Source: Hahella sp. CCB-MM4 (lineage in GTDB: Bacteria > Pseudomonadota > Gammaproteobacteria > Pseudomonadales > Oleiphilaceae). From it: DNA of 64,000 bases. Positions 1-8,811 of this stretch are shown piece after piece; the stretch's first letter is position 1, and every line of letters starts with the position of its first letter. The notes under the pieces were generated by a model. It was not told where the DNA came from, ran no database searches, and was given only the letters and a program-made list of their open reading frames with translations. Where the stretch lies: the NCBI RefSeq assembly GCF_002260525.1, contig NZ_MRYI01000001.1:682001-746000 (forward strand). Direction: 5' to 3'. The position numbers and the translations under genes are program-made.

Positions 1-1151
1 ACTTCGATTTCGAGCAACGCCTGCAGCAGGCAGATGACCAGGCGGAGAGTATCCGCAGCGACCAGCTCCATCTGGAACTTCAGGAGTCGCAAAGCAATAT
101 CGAATCCCTGGCCCGCCAGTTTGAATCCAAGCTCATTGAACATAACCAGAGCAGTCAGCTTGGTGATCAGATCGCCTACATGCCGGACTACAACCATCTG
201 CATAACCGGGATTTCTTCACCCGGATCTGTGAAGTCTGCCGCGAAGCCGAGATGATCCGTAACCGCCTGAAGAACAACATCCTGGTGGAGAAGCAAGAGA
301 AGCTGACGGTGTTGAAGGCCACCTTCAACAATACCTTCGTCACTCACCTGTGCCATGCCATTTACCAAGCCATCAACGACGGTAAAAAGATCCTGGAGGA
401 TATGAACCGGGAACTGGAGCATCACCGTTTCGGGGCCGACCGGGAGTCCTTCAGCTTCGATTGGACCTGGGTACCGGAGTTCAAGGAATACTGGGATTTC
501 TTTAAAGAAGTCATCAGCCTGCCCAATCTGGGAGAAAGCTCCACCCTGTTTGATGCGGAACTCAGCAAAAAAGCCAGCAAGGTTCGCGACCGGATGATGG
601 GCATGCTGCTCTCTGATGACGAACAAAAAGCCATGCGGGAACTGGAGCGGATTTCGGACTATCGAAATTACCGTAACTACGAAATCTACAAAGAACCCGA
701 AGGCAAACAGCGGATTCCATTATCGCAATACGGAACCGGAAGTGGCGGTCAGCTGGAAACACCGGCCTACATTATTCGCTCGGCGGCGATTACCTCGGCT
801 TTCCGCTTTGGGGAGGGTGACAACCATCTGCGTATGGTGCTGGTTGATGAGGCATTCTCGAAAATGGATGAAACCCGTTCCCGTGAAGTCATCAATTACC
901 TTACCAAGACGCTGGGGTTACAGCTGATCTTCATCATGCCGACCAGTAAATCCGGTCCTTTTATGGATCTGATCAGCAACCAGTTCGTGTTCAGTAAGTG
1001 CCCCACCACACAGCCAGTAGGTGAGCTGAAAACCCGTGTTCTGGTGGATCGGCAGAAATGCAATCAGGAGAAGATCGCTGAGCTCTGGGCCAGCCACAGA
1101 AACATGGTCCGCCATCAGTTCAACCTGGATTTTATGGAGGAGTTCAATTGA
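1..1151 (+). CDS. SMC-like ATPase, JetC/EptC (Wadjet) type, 3' part
   Basis: The reading frame is open from the left edge, so only the C-terminal part is present. The first ~60 codons are Gln/Glu-rich and look like coiled coil. Near the C-terminus are a YGTGSGGQ signature and a Walker-B/D-loop-like VLVDEAFSKMD, followed by a Leu/Ile-rich strand (LQLIFIMPTSK). This order matches SbcC/MukB-like ATPases of Wadjet systems, in which JetC forms a condensin-like complex with JetA and JetB that restricts plasmids together with the nuclease JetD. The next gene is convergent and unrelated, so any partner genes must lie upstream, outside the window. A generic SbcC-like ATPase is the alternative. Confidence 0.7.
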   Translation, partial: FDFEQRLQQADDQAESIRSDQLHLELQESQSNIESLARQFESKLIEHNQSSQLGDQIAYMPDYNHLHNRDFFTRICEVCREAEMIRNRLKNNILVEKQEKLTVLKATFNNTFVTHLCHAIYQAINDGKKILEDMNRELEHHRFGADRESFSFDWTWVPEFKEYWDFFKEVISLPNLGESSTLFDAELSKKASKVRDRMMGMLLSDDEQKAMRELERISDYRNYRNYEIYKEPEGKQRIPLSQYGTGSGGQLETPAYIIRSAAITSAFRFGEGDNHLRMVLVDEAFSKMDETRSREVINYLTKTLGLQLIFIMPTSKSGPFMDLISNQFVFSKCPTTQPVGELKTRVLVDRQKCNQEKIAELWASHRNMVRHQFNLDFMEEFN

Positions 1152-1175
1152 TCTGCTAACAGATCCTGAACTCCC

Positions 1176-2585
1176 TCACCAGTAAAAGAACAGGCACCAC
1201 CATACAAGCATCGACCAGGCGACCGTGACCGCGTATCCCAGCATCGCGGTCGCTCTGGGCAACCCACTGACATGGTTGCCGAGCATCCTCCAGCCCAGCC
1301 ACAGACTCCAGCCACCAGCTCCGACCAATATCAATCCGCGCACATCCTGCACCCAAAACAGTGGTAGTTGCTCCGCACGCAACAAGGTGACGGTTAAAGC
1401 GGACAAGCCGAGAAATACTCCGGCACCTGCCAGCGGGATCAGGCCAAGACTCAAATGATATAAACGTTGGAACGACCATCTTCCTATCACCCGGTTTGCC
1501 AACCCCAGGCACAGACTCAACACGCCGCCGGAAACCAAGGTGGTTGCCGCGATATAGATCAATAACGCCGCGCCATCGAGCAGATTAAAGGCATCATTCT
1601 GATCAGGATAATTGGTTAACAACCACCAGGGGGCATGGGTTTCCAGTGGCCAGATCCAATCATTCTCGATTAACGCCATAGCCAGAGATTGCTTCAATGT
1701 GACAAACCAGGGACTGGCACTCCAGTGAAAAGCCCCCACCGCCACACCTAACAGACCAAACACCACCAACAGAAAATCCCAATGGGTTGCCTCAGTGGCC
1801 CCACTGGAAATTTCAGAGCCGGGAGGACGCACCTTGAGTTGAATAGCACTCCGGTGGTCGGCACAACGTCCGCACATATGGCAGGGACTGGCACTATCCA
1901 ACTGCTTTAGTGGCAGGAAGGTTGGGCATTGAACCTTTGGCAGCCGTTGATGCTGCTGCCGGTAACGTGCCCATTGACCGGAATCTGCGACAAAATGCAC
2001 TGGGGATAACTTCGCCAGCAGCGAGAATACGCCACTCACCGGGCAAAGGTAGCGGCACCAGACCTTCTGATTCCGGCCAAACAGGAACCCCACCACAATC
2101 GCTGCCAGGGTGGAGCCTCCCAGTATCAGCAGGGCTGCCTTGGGATACTGGTATACACTGATCATCTGCCCGTATACCGTGGTCATGATAAATGCCACCA
2201 AAGGCCAGCCCGGCCAACGCATCCAGCGGGGAATGCTCCGTCCCTGCCCATGGCGGCTGGCCCATTCGCTCAGGGAGCCCTCAGGACAAAATACTCCGCA
2301 CCAAACTCTGCCGAACAACACCATGCTGATCAGAACAAACGGCCACCAGATTCCCCAAAACAAAAACTGGGCAAACAGCGTCAGGTTGTCCCAGATATGG
2401 GCATAGTAGGCAGGAAGAGGAAGGAAGGCGGGCACGATAACCAGAGCCGCGTAAAGCAACACCACCGCCCATTGAATTTTCTGGATCACAGAGCGATGGT
2501 CACGTAACCATATTCCCGCTCGCTCGATAAACGACCTGGGAGGCTCATCTTCCAGGCAGGTGGCCATGATGCGTTCGGCGGTCAT
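1176..2585 (-). CDS. ftrD: Membrane polyferredoxin of the Ftr iron uptake system (FtrD)
   Basis: This 4Fe-4S membrane protein is of the NapH/CcoG/NosR type. It has several hydrophobic segments, two CxxxCP motifs (C96/C100 and C177/C181) and a C-terminal CxxCxxC (C235, C238, C241). In FtrABCD systems it is thought to recycle electrons for the periplasmic oxidation or reduction steps that feed iron to the permease. The ATG at 2585 is chosen because it overlaps the ftrC stop by four bases (ATGA), the usual sign of translational coupling; an ATG 14 codons further upstream would overlap ftrC much more. It is the last gene of the operon and converges on the SMC-like gene with a gap of about 24 bases. 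Confidence 0.88.
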   Translation of the reverse strand: MTAERIMATCLEDEPPRSFIERAGIWLRDHRSVIQKIQWAVVLLYAALVIVPAFLPLPAYYAHIWDNLTLFAQFLFWGIWWPFVLISMVLFGRVWCGVFCPEGSLSEWASRHGQGRSIPRWMRWPGWPLVAFIMTTVYGQMISVYQYPKAALLILGGSTLAAIVVGFLFGRNQKVWCRYLCPVSGVFSLLAKLSPVHFVADSGQWARYRQQHQRLPKVQCPTFLPLKQLDSASPCHMCGRCADHRSAIQLKVRPPGSEISSGATEATHWDFLLVVFGLLGVAVGAFHWSASPWFVTLKQSLAMALIENDWIWPLETHAPWWLLTNYPDQNDAFNLLDGAALLIYIAATTLVSGGVLSLCLGLANRVIGRWSFQRLYHLSLGLIPLAGAGVFLGLSALTVTLLRAEQLPLFWVQDVRGLILVGAGGWSLWLGWRMLGNHVSGLPRATAMLGYAVTVAWSMLVWWCLFFYW

Positions 2586-3394
2586 GCGCGATTCTGCCCT
2601 GCTGGGCTTACCGCTCTCAATCGCCACAAGGTAAACATCCAGTAACCAACAAAGGCGGCAACAGTCGTCAATGCAGGATAGGCCCGGTATCCGGTAAGCG
2701 CCGCGAGAATGCCCCCCATTCGACTAGTGTCGTCAATGAACGAAGACGTATCCCAGACAGGGTCGATACCGGCCGGAATCAGCCCGAGCCCGATCAACCG
2801 GTCAGTGCCTCCGATGACCAGAGCACCCGCCAGCAAAAGCAGCATGATCTCGCTAAAGCGGAAAAACAGCTTCCAGGAAAGACGTGTTCCCTGTTGCAGC
2901 AATGCCCACGTGATCACCGCCAAACCGATTCCTGCTCCGATAGCTGTCAGAAACTGCAGCCAGTCACCCATACTGCTTTGTACCTGACTCATGCCATATA
3001 GGAATATAACGGTCTCCGAGCCTTCACGACCAATCGCCAGACAAGCCAGCATCGCCAGAGCCCAGCCATCCCCCGCTGCCAGCGCCTGGTCCTGTAGCTG
3101 TTTTCCCAGACCGCCACCGTAACGGCGCATCCAGAACACCATATGAACAATCAGCGCGGCAGCAACAAACAACATGCCGACGCCGAACAGCTCCTGCCAA
3201 AGACCGTCAACCAGTTGCTGTAACCCAAGCAACGTCATTCCCAATACTGCCGCCAGTGCGATTCCGGCAACCACGCCAAGGTACAGGTAGCGCAGACCAC
3301 TGCGCTGATGGTGACTCAGCCAGGCGTAGAGGATGCCGATCACCAGCAATGCTTCAACACTTTCACGCCAGACGATAAAAATAGCCTGCTCCAC
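2582..3394 (-). CDS. ftrC: FTR1-family iron permease (FtrC)
   Basis: A 270-residue polytopic inner-membrane protein with the two REXXE motifs that define FTR1 iron permeases: RESVE at residues 10-14 and REGSE at 123-127. The glutamates are thought to carry ferric iron through the membrane. About seven hydrophobic segments are visible, the normal number for the family. It sits between the cupredoxin gene (10-base gap) and ftrD (4-base overlap), so the order P19, cupredoxin, FTR1, polyferredoxin matches the ftrABCD operons described in Brucella and Bordetella. Confidence 0.93.
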   Translation of the reverse strand: MEQAIFIVWRESVEALLVIGILYAWLSHHQRSGLRYLYLGVVAGIALAAVLGMTLLGLQQLVDGLWQELFGVGMLFVAAALIVHMVFWMRRYGGGLGKQLQDQALAAGDGWALAMLACLAIGREGSETVIFLYGMSQVQSSMGDWLQFLTAIGAGIGLAVITWALLQQGTRLSWKLFFRFSEIMLLLLAGALVIGGTDRLIGLGLIPAGIDPVWDTSSFIDDTSRMGGILAALTGYRAYPALTTVAAFVGYWMFTLWRLRAVSPAGQNRA

Positions 3395-3403
3395 AATAGA
3401 CTC

Positions 3404-3733
3404 CTACTTGACGACGATCACGCCCTTGGCGTCTGGTAAATGGAACTCATCGAAGAATTCATATTCCCCGGGCTTCAGCGGATTGATCACCACAAACGAC
3501 GTCACGCCCGGCCCCAGAACCTTTTCCTGTCGCAAACGCAGGCTTTCGAACTCAGCGGCAGATTGCCCCGTGTTACGCAGAATAATTTTGACCCGGGTCC
3601 GTGCAGGAATTTCCAATCGATCCGGAATCAACTTTCCATCCTGCAACTCAAGTTCTATTTCTGGTAACGCGGCCCCTGCCCGGAAAGCGACACCAAGCAA
3701 CAGCAGGACATAGATAACCAGGCTTTTCGGCAT
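3404..3733 (-). CDS. ftrB: Periplasmic cupredoxin-like protein (FtrB)
   Basis: A 109-residue exported protein with an N-terminal hydrophobic signal (about residues 4-22) and an EfeO-type cupredoxin beta domain. The C-terminus carries a PGEYEFFDEFH block followed by AKG. In Ftr systems this protein is proposed to oxidise Fe(II) delivered by the P19 protein before permeation. No cysteine is present in the mature part, so a type-1 blue copper site is unlikely and metal binding would rely on His, Glu or Met. It is five bases downstream of ftrA. A paralog is encoded at 42038-42358 and shares the C-terminal block. Confidence 0.88.
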   Translation of the reverse strand: MPKSLVIYVLLLLGVAFRAGAALPEIELELQDGKLIPDRLEIPARTRVKIILRNTGQSAAEFESLRLRQEKVLGPGVTSFVVINPLKPGEYEFFDEFHLPDAKGVIVVK

Positions 3734-3738
3734 GATGA

Positions 3739-4287
3739 TCAGTAGCCTCCTTTCTTGCCGATGCCGGCATAGACAAAATCATATTCAACCTTGAACGGAG
3801 CAAACCATTCCGCCACACCGGTCTCACGATCGATATGACGCATGAAGCTCATCCCATGGGTGGTCGGGGGGGTGATCAGGAACGTAAGATGGTATTTTCC
3901 CGGCCCATTCAGCTTGATGTTGGAGCCATAGTGCGGGCCATCACTGGCGACCATTGGATGGAATTCGCCTTTGATAGGGGTGTCATCCCCTTGTTTGGTC
4001 AGCTCAAACTCGATCCCCAGATAAGGCACCCAACTACCGACCACCAAACCATTGGGATTGTCCTCCAGGGCCTGGATATCTGCTTCCAGGTGAATGTCCG
4101 CTTCTTTGGCCGGCAACCCCATGGCAGGCTCCATAACGACCGGTTGCAGATACACCGCTGCGATTTCCAGCCCACTGACCTCCTGAGGCTCGCCAATAGG
4201 GTATTCCAGTGCTTGCACAGAACCCGCAGTCACCAGGGCTATCGCCGGGATCACACCATAACGGAACAAAGAAAAAGCAGAATGCAT
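3739..4287 (-). CDS. ftrA: P19-family periplasmic iron/copper-binding protein (FtrA)
   Basis: A 182-residue protein with a signal peptide ending near AGSVQA and the P19/Tpd fold seen in Campylobacter P19 and Brucella FtrA. Candidate metal ligands are the methionines of VMEPAM (residues 52 and 56), H66 in DIHLE, and H119 in DGPHYG. It is thought to bind Fe(II) with a copper centre in the periplasm and pass it to the cupredoxin and permease encoded just downstream. It is the first gene of the minus-strand operon, and a Fur-box-like sequence lies about 30-50 bases upstream, so iron-repressed expression is expected. Confidence 0.92.
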   Translation of the reverse strand: MHSAFSLFRYGVIPAIALVTAGSVQALEYPIGEPQEVSGLEIAAVYLQPVVMEPAMGLPAKEADIHLEADIQALEDNPNGLVVGSWVPYLGIEFELTKQGDDTPIKGEFHPMVASDGPHYGSNIKLNGPGKYHLTFLITPPTTHGMSFMRHIDRETGVAEWFAPFKVEYDFVYAGIGKKGGY

Positions 4288-4313
4288 GTAACGGTCTCTC
4301 TCATCAACTTCAA

Positions 4314-4335
4314 ATTAATGAGAATCATACTTATT
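4314..4335 (-). promoter_or_regulatory. Fur box upstream of ftrA
   Basis: The stretch contains AATGAGAATCATACTTATT, close to the 19-bp Fur consensus built from GATAAT hexamers. It lies 27-48 bases before the ftrA start codon, where bound Fur-Fe would block the promoter. Confidence 0.7.
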
Positions 4336-4497
4336 TGCATTCTTATGGAATTGACTTAAGTCAAAAGCTGACCTTTTGACAGATCACGGGTGGAAAATTT
4401 GACTTCCAGTTTCAAGAAGTCAACATCATTAATTGAGTCAGCAGGTGGAAAGCCCCTTACGTTGAAAGGGTAGAAAAGAATCCGACTTTGTAGCGAC

Positions 4498-4647
4498 TCA
4501 CATCGCGGCAAGTGCCAAAAACACCAGCACAACCGCACTCACAGCTATCTCTGGTAAGCCGGGCCTGATATTTTTGTACCAGGCTGGAAATTCAGAATCT
4601 GAATTAGAACTATTGCTACCCATTGTCGGCTCCATCCTGTATTTCAT
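4498..4647 (-). CDS. Putative small single-span membrane protein
   Basis: A 49-codon frame with a polar, Ser/Asn-rich N-terminus and one C-terminal hydrophobic segment (IAVSAVVLVFLALAAM) running to the stop. It would be a tail-anchored or single-pass small membrane protein. The start is chosen because AAGGA lies seven bases before this ATG; the frame continues upstream to another ATG at 4710 without a good ribosome site. A Fur-box-like site lies about 160 bases upstream on the same strand. I recognise no family. Without conservation data it could be spurious; the membrane segment and ribosome site are the only support. Confidence 0.4.
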   Translation of the reverse strand: MKYRMEPTMGSNSSNSDSEFPAWYKNIRPGLPEIAVSAVVLVFLALAAM

Positions 4648-4802
4648 GTTCATTTCCTTTGCACTTTCAACTTGGGCGAATGAAGAGAGGCTTCCCTGCC
4701 CGGCGTTCATCCTTGAATTTCGTCAGTCGTCCCTCTTACGTAGGTAATACCTTCTCGCACGGGTATGAAATTAGTATCAGGGACGATGCAGAACAGATCT
4801 TA

Positions 4803-4821
4803 TTGATAACGATTCTCATTT
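4803..4821. promoter_or_regulatory. Fur-box-like site
   Basis: TTGATAACGATTCTCATTT matches the Fur consensus in most positions. It lies between the small minus-strand frame ending at 4498 and the plus-strand frame starting at 4958, and could serve either. Confidence 0.6.
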
Positions 4822-4902
4822 GCAACAATTAAATTCAAATTTTTACATTTCCTGATCTAACTCATAAAGACGCCATATTCGATCTTGACACCCATAGATG
4901 CC

Positions 4903-4920
4903 AATGATAATTATTCTCAA
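4903..4920 (+). promoter_or_regulatory. Fur-box-like site upstream of the 77-codon frame
   Basis: AATGATAATTATTCTCAA resembles the Fur consensus, with a strong AATGATAAT half. It is about 40 bases upstream of the start codon at 4958. Confidence 0.6.
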
Positions 4921-4957
4921 ATGTTCAACAGCGATTTGTCGGCGCAGAGGAGTGCTC

Positions 4958-5191
4958 ATGCCTCATCACTCGGTTCCCCATCATTCGATCGAGCTTCTAA
5001 AGCTGCAACTCAGCTTTCAGCTGCGTAGCTATTTGCGCCATCACAGCGCAACAACCGCTCAGCAGATCGTCCTCCTCATTGAGTCCATTCTCAGGCACCC
5101 GGACAATCAGGATCCTTACCAGGATGTTTGCAGTTACCACAAACTGCTGATGCAATGGCGAGCAATCAATCTCTGCTACACCGGTACCTGA
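4958..5191 (+). CDS. Putative small iron-regulated protein, unknown function
   Basis: A 77-codon frame beginning MPHHSVPHHS, predicted to be mostly helical, with two His-rich blocks (residues 3-9 and HH in LRHHSA) and two cysteines. It has no signal peptide and no membrane segment. The start is the ATG preceded by GAGG; a longer frame begins at 4898 inside the upstream Fur box and is less likely. The adjacent Fur box and the iron genes on both sides suggest iron-repressed expression. I recognise no family. It may be a real small protein or a chance frame. Confidence 0.4.
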   Translation: MPHHSVPHHSIELLKLQLSFQLRSYLRHHSATTAQQIVLLIESILRHPDNQDPYQDVCSYHKLLMQWRAINLCYTGT

Positions 5192-5482
5192 CACGTCTCC
5201 TCCATTATCTATACTCCCCATCATCTATACTCCCCAATATATCTCCTCCCCATTACCTCTATTCCTCCAGAACCTCTTACCCCCACCTCTCATTAAGTGG
5301 CTTCCATCGAATACTTCTCATCGCCTACGACGTTTTTATCATCACTCCCTGCTTTTCCTCATATCACCAACTCTTCATAACACCAGCCCCAACATGTCAC
5401 CAATCTTCTAAATAACAAAGCTCTTATAAATAACATAAATTCTCATTTGCGAATGATTATTGACTTCCTTTATTAATATTCG
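5192..5482. other. Pyrimidine-rich intergenic region before the heme receptor gene
   Basis: No convincing gene is seen. The plus strand is rich in C and T with a short imperfect tandem repeat (ATCTATACTCCCC, twice, near 5212-5238). A weak second Fur-like sequence (GAATGATTATT) occurs near 5451. The region probably holds the promoter of the heme uptake operon. Confidence 0.5.
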
Positions 5483-5505
5483 TTTAATGATAACGATTCT
5501 CATTT
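5483..5505 (+). promoter_or_regulatory. Fur box of the heme uptake operon
   Basis: The core AATGATAACGATTCTCATT is one of the best Fur matches in the window. It lies immediately upstream of the TonB-dependent receptor gene, overlapping the expected promoter or early leader. Confidence 0.78.
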
Positions 5506-5532
5506 ACTGATTTGAATTTTCTGAGTGATTCC

Positions 5533-7521
5533 GTGAAGAAGCAAATTTCCTTGCTGCAGTTCTCTCTAGTTCTGTCGGCCAGTCCAGTTCTGTTAGCAGA
5601 GACCGTATCCCCTGCTAATGCAGTAGATATGAACCCGGTAGTCGTCACCGGTACAAAGTCAGAAAAGCTGCTATCTGACTCACCGGTGAAAACGGAAGTC
5701 GTTACGCGCGAGGACATCAAAGCTAACCATGCCAGAGACGTGAAAGAAGCCCTGGAAGATATTCCCGGACTGATGCTCAAACGTATTCATGGGAAAAGTG
5801 GCTATGAAGTCTGGCTGCAAGGGTTGGACAGCAACCGGGTCAAGGTATTGATCGACGGCGAGCCGGTCGCGGCCAGCACCGGCTCCAGCGTCGATGTCAC
5901 TCAGATCAGTAGCCTGGACATCGAGCGCATTGAGGTCGTCAAGGGGGCAACCTCTGCACTTTACGGTAGTTCCGCGATGGGTGGAGTCATTAACATTATT
6001 ACCCGGCCTGCGGATCAGGGAGTGCATTACGAAGCATTGGCAGAAGGCAGCAGCTACGGGGAAGACAATCCTGACGGAGCGGCCGCCAAATTTGCCGCCG
6101 GCAGATTGAATGGTCGTATCAGCTCCGGCACTTCACAGTGGTACAGCGTATTGAATCTGGATGTGAGAACCAGTGAAGGATTCGATGCAACCCCCGGTAC
6201 CTGGACAACGGAGGGGGCTGAAGGAGAAAGATATTCCGCAGGCGGACGTTTAGGGTGGACTCCCACAGAGACCCAGCGTTATGAGATCTATGCAGACTTG
6301 TACAAGGAAGACCTCAACAGTCAGACCATCGCCAACACCGGTGGCAAAATCATTCCCAAAATCAAGGATGAGGATGCTGACCGGATAAGACTGGGCGGTC
6401 GATTTAATGTGGACAGCAACAGCGGCCAGTGGAAAGGCAGTCTGTTCCGCGAGAGTTTTGAAAACGATACCTATCAGGATATTGTCTCAACCGCTGATAA
6501 AGAGGATCACCGCTCCGCGGAGTTTGAAACTCGTCGTACGACATTGGAGTGGTCCAATCTGGTGTGGGAAGAACATTTTCTTACCAGTGGCCTGGAATAC
6601 TTCTATGAATCCCTCGAGCAGTTCAAGGAAGGTGTTGCAGAGGTGGACCCCGGAACTGATCGTCAAAGCATAGAGTGGTTTATCCAGGACGACCTTTTCC
6701 TCACAGACAAACTCGAAGTGATACCCGGCATTCGCTGGCAGCACGATAGCGGCTTTGGCAATTATGTGGCTCCCAAACTTAATCTGCGCCAGGAAATCAC
6801 GAAAGCCGGAAGCTGGAACCTGTTTACCCGCGCCGGTGTGGGCCGGGGTTATCGGGTCCCCAATCTGAAGGAACGCTACTACATTTTCGATCACAGCCAG
6901 ATCGGCTACATGGTTCAGGGAAATTCAGACCTGGAACCGGAGTCATCCAATAGTCTGCAACTGGGTTTTGGCGCGAATAACGGAAAAGGCGCTTATGTGG
7001 ATATCAATTTCTTCTACAACGACATTACCGATCTGATCGAGACAGCTTTCAGCCATACAGACTCTGATAATGTCGCCATCTACAGCTATATCAATATCGC
7101 CGAAGCCGAAACCCGCGGAGTGGAACTGTCAGCGGCTTATCCTCTGAATCCTCAGTGGCGTATCAATGGTGGTTACACCTTTCTGGAAAGTGAAGACAAA
7201 CGCACAGGTCTCACCCTACCCAACCGGCCGAGACATCAGATCAAGGCCGGGATCAAGTATCAACACCCCGAATGGCTGACAGAGTTGCTGCTCAACGGGG
7301 TATACCAGAGTGAAGAGTACACCGATGAAACCAATAGTCTGGAATCTCCGGACTGGTCAACGCTGGATATCAAACTGAGCCAGCCGGTTTACGGCACATT
7401 TACCGTATTTGGTGGCATCGACAATGTGACCGATACCCAACGCGATTTCTCCCAGGCCGACAGGGACAAAAGGCCGGAGGAAGGTCGTTTCTTCTACCTC
7501 GGACTACGTGTCGAGGGCTAA
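5533..7521 (+). CDS. TonB-dependent outer-membrane receptor, probably for heme
   Basis: The protein has a signal peptide (VKKQISLLQFSLVLS, cleaved after LLA), a TonB-box-like VVVTGT segment, a plug domain (EALEDIPGL, LIDGEPV, VVKGATSALYGSSAMGGVINI) and a long beta-barrel ending in an aromatic-containing strand (FFYLGLRV), as in FepA/CirA/HmuR receptors. It imports a ligand across the outer membrane using TonB-ExbBD energy. The HmuY and hmuSTUV genes downstream make heme the likely substrate. The GTG start at 5533 places the lysines of the signal peptide at the N-terminus; a TTG at 5512, 21 bases upstream, is the only other in-frame start. No tonB or exbBD genes are nearby. Confidence 0.88.
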   Translation: MKKQISLLQFSLVLSASPVLLAETVSPANAVDMNPVVVTGTKSEKLLSDSPVKTEVVTREDIKANHARDVKEALEDIPGLMLKRIHGKSGYEVWLQGLDSNRVKVLIDGEPVAASTGSSVDVTQISSLDIERIEVVKGATSALYGSSAMGGVINIITRPADQGVHYEALAEGSSYGEDNPDGAAAKFAAGRLNGRISSGTSQWYSVLNLDVRTSEGFDATPGTWTTEGAEGERYSAGGRLGWTPTETQRYEIYADLYKEDLNSQTIANTGGKIIPKIKDEDADRIRLGGRFNVDSNSGQWKGSLFRESFENDTYQDIVSTADKEDHRSAEFETRRTTLEWSNLVWEEHFLTSGLEYFYESLEQFKEGVAEVDPGTDRQSIEWFIQDDLFLTDKLEVIPGIRWQHDSGFGNYVAPKLNLRQEITKAGSWNLFTRAGVGRGYRVPNLKERYYIFDHSQIGYMVQGNSDLEPESSNSLQLGFGANNGKGAYVDINFFYNDITDLIETAFSHTDSDNVAIYSYINIAEAETRGVELSAAYPLNPQWRINGGYTFLESEDKRTGLTLPNRPRHQIKAGIKYQHPEWLTELLLNGVYQSEEYTDETNSLESPDWSTLDIKLSQPVYGTFTVFGGIDNVTDTQRDFSQADRDKRPEEGRFFYLGLRVEG

Positions 7522-7563
7522 ACAACAAAATGAACTCAAATGACTAACAGAAGGCTGATTATC

Positions 7564-8796
7564 ATGGCTGATAGAAACCTGCGCTTTCCAATGAATCCGA
7601 CCTCCACCGGACATCTCCTGCCGACGCTTTCACTGGCCGGGGCCATACTCATGGTGGGGTGCTCCAGCGGAAATTCGCCTTTGGCGAACGATGAGACGAA
7701 CAATGGTAATGAAAACGAGCCTTATAGCTCCGTCATCATCGACGCCAGCGCCAACGATACCTATACCTACTTCAATCTCGATACCGGCAAGGTGGTGGCA
7801 CTGACCGACGCTCAGGCGGAGACCTCCAATGCCTGGCATATCGCATTCCGGCGTCTGTCGATCAAGATGAACGGAGGGTCTTCCGGGCCGGGTCACGTTG
7901 AGGGCGCTCTGGCGGTATCCCAGAATGATTTCTATACGGCTGGTGGTGACCCAAATGCCAACGTCTTTTTGAACGCTACACCAAACTCTGAAGAAGAGCA
8001 TCTGTTGGCCGGTGTAAATATCGGCGGTCTGACATTCTCTTCCGATGCCCAAAGCAGCGCCATTGCCATACCGGGGACCTTGAGTGGCATGACGTTGGAC
8101 ATGGGTTGGTTTACCTACAACATGACCACCCACAGCATTAGTGTGAACACCCGGAATGCCTGGCTGCTCCGTTCCAACACCGGCAACAGCTACGCACGCT
8201 TTTATGCCTCAGCCCTGAGTTACGTTCCGGGAGGGAATCTCGACGTAACCTTTGAATTCGACGTCCAGAGCGCAGCTGCAAACAGCTTCACGAGTAGTGC
8301 CACATTCAATGCAACCGTTCCGGTCAGCGGTGGCACTGCCTGCTTCGACTTTGACGCTGATGCGACGGTGGATTGCGAAACTCAGGACTCCTGGGATCTC
8401 AAGATAGAAATTGACGGCCGCAACTGGACCCTGTGGACCAACAGCGGAGTGTCCGGAAGCGGGAATGGTGGCGCGCTGGGAGATCCATATGCCTTTACTG
8501 AGCTGTTTGACGATACCAAATACAATAACGCCACCGCCCCTATTGCCTCCGGCGGACGGGATATAACAGCCTACTATGGTACTGATACCAGCGCTGGTGT
8601 ATTCGAGAACAATACCTGGTATGCCTACGACCTGTCCGGACAACACAAGATCTGGCCCAACTACCGGGTCTATGTGATCGATACCGACGCCAATGACGAT
8701 GCCGCCGCCAAATACAAACTGCAAATCACCAACTATTACTCGGATACCGGCGTAAGCGGCCACCCCAACATCCGTTTTATGGCAATTGAAGAGTAA
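7564..8796 (+). CDS. hmuY: HmuY-family heme-binding lipoprotein
   Basis: The N-terminus has a hydrophobic stretch ending in a lipobox-like LMVGC (Cys33), so the mature protein should be lipid-anchored. The body contains HmuY-type motifs, including a WHIAFRR strand followed by a Gly/Ser-rich loop, and is predicted to be all beta. HmuY proteins bind heme at the cell surface and hand it to a TonB-dependent receptor. The receptor gene is directly upstream and hmuS directly downstream, consistent with one operon. The ATG at 7564 has AGAAGG nine bases before it; a further in-frame ATG at 7540 lacks a ribosome site. Confidence 0.8.
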   Translation: MADRNLRFPMNPTSTGHLLPTLSLAGAILMVGCSSGNSPLANDETNNGNENEPYSSVIIDASANDTYTYFNLDTGKVVALTDAQAETSNAWHIAFRRLSIKMNGGSSGPGHVEGALAVSQNDFYTAGGDPNANVFLNATPNSEEEHLLAGVNIGGLTFSSDAQSSAIAIPGTLSGMTLDMGWFTYNMTTHSISVNTRNAWLLRSNTGNSYARFYASALSYVPGGNLDVTFEFDVQSAAANSFTSSATFNATVPVSGGTACFDFDADATVDCETQDSWDLKIEIDGRNWTLWTNSGVSGSGNGGALGDPYAFTELFDDTKYNNATAPIASGGRDITAYYGTDTSAGVFENNTWYAYDLSGQHKIWPNYRVYVIDTDANDDAAAKYKLQITNYYSDTGVSGHPNIRFMAIEE

Positions 8797-8811
8797 ACCG
8801 GGAGAGGCCTC

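Noticed and set aside
3835-4359. 174-codon frame opposite ftrA
   Set aside because: Antisense shadow of a well-supported gene; composition shows no independent coding signature.
5484-6027. Minus-strand frames opposite the heme receptor
   Set aside because: Shadows of the receptor gene in another frame.
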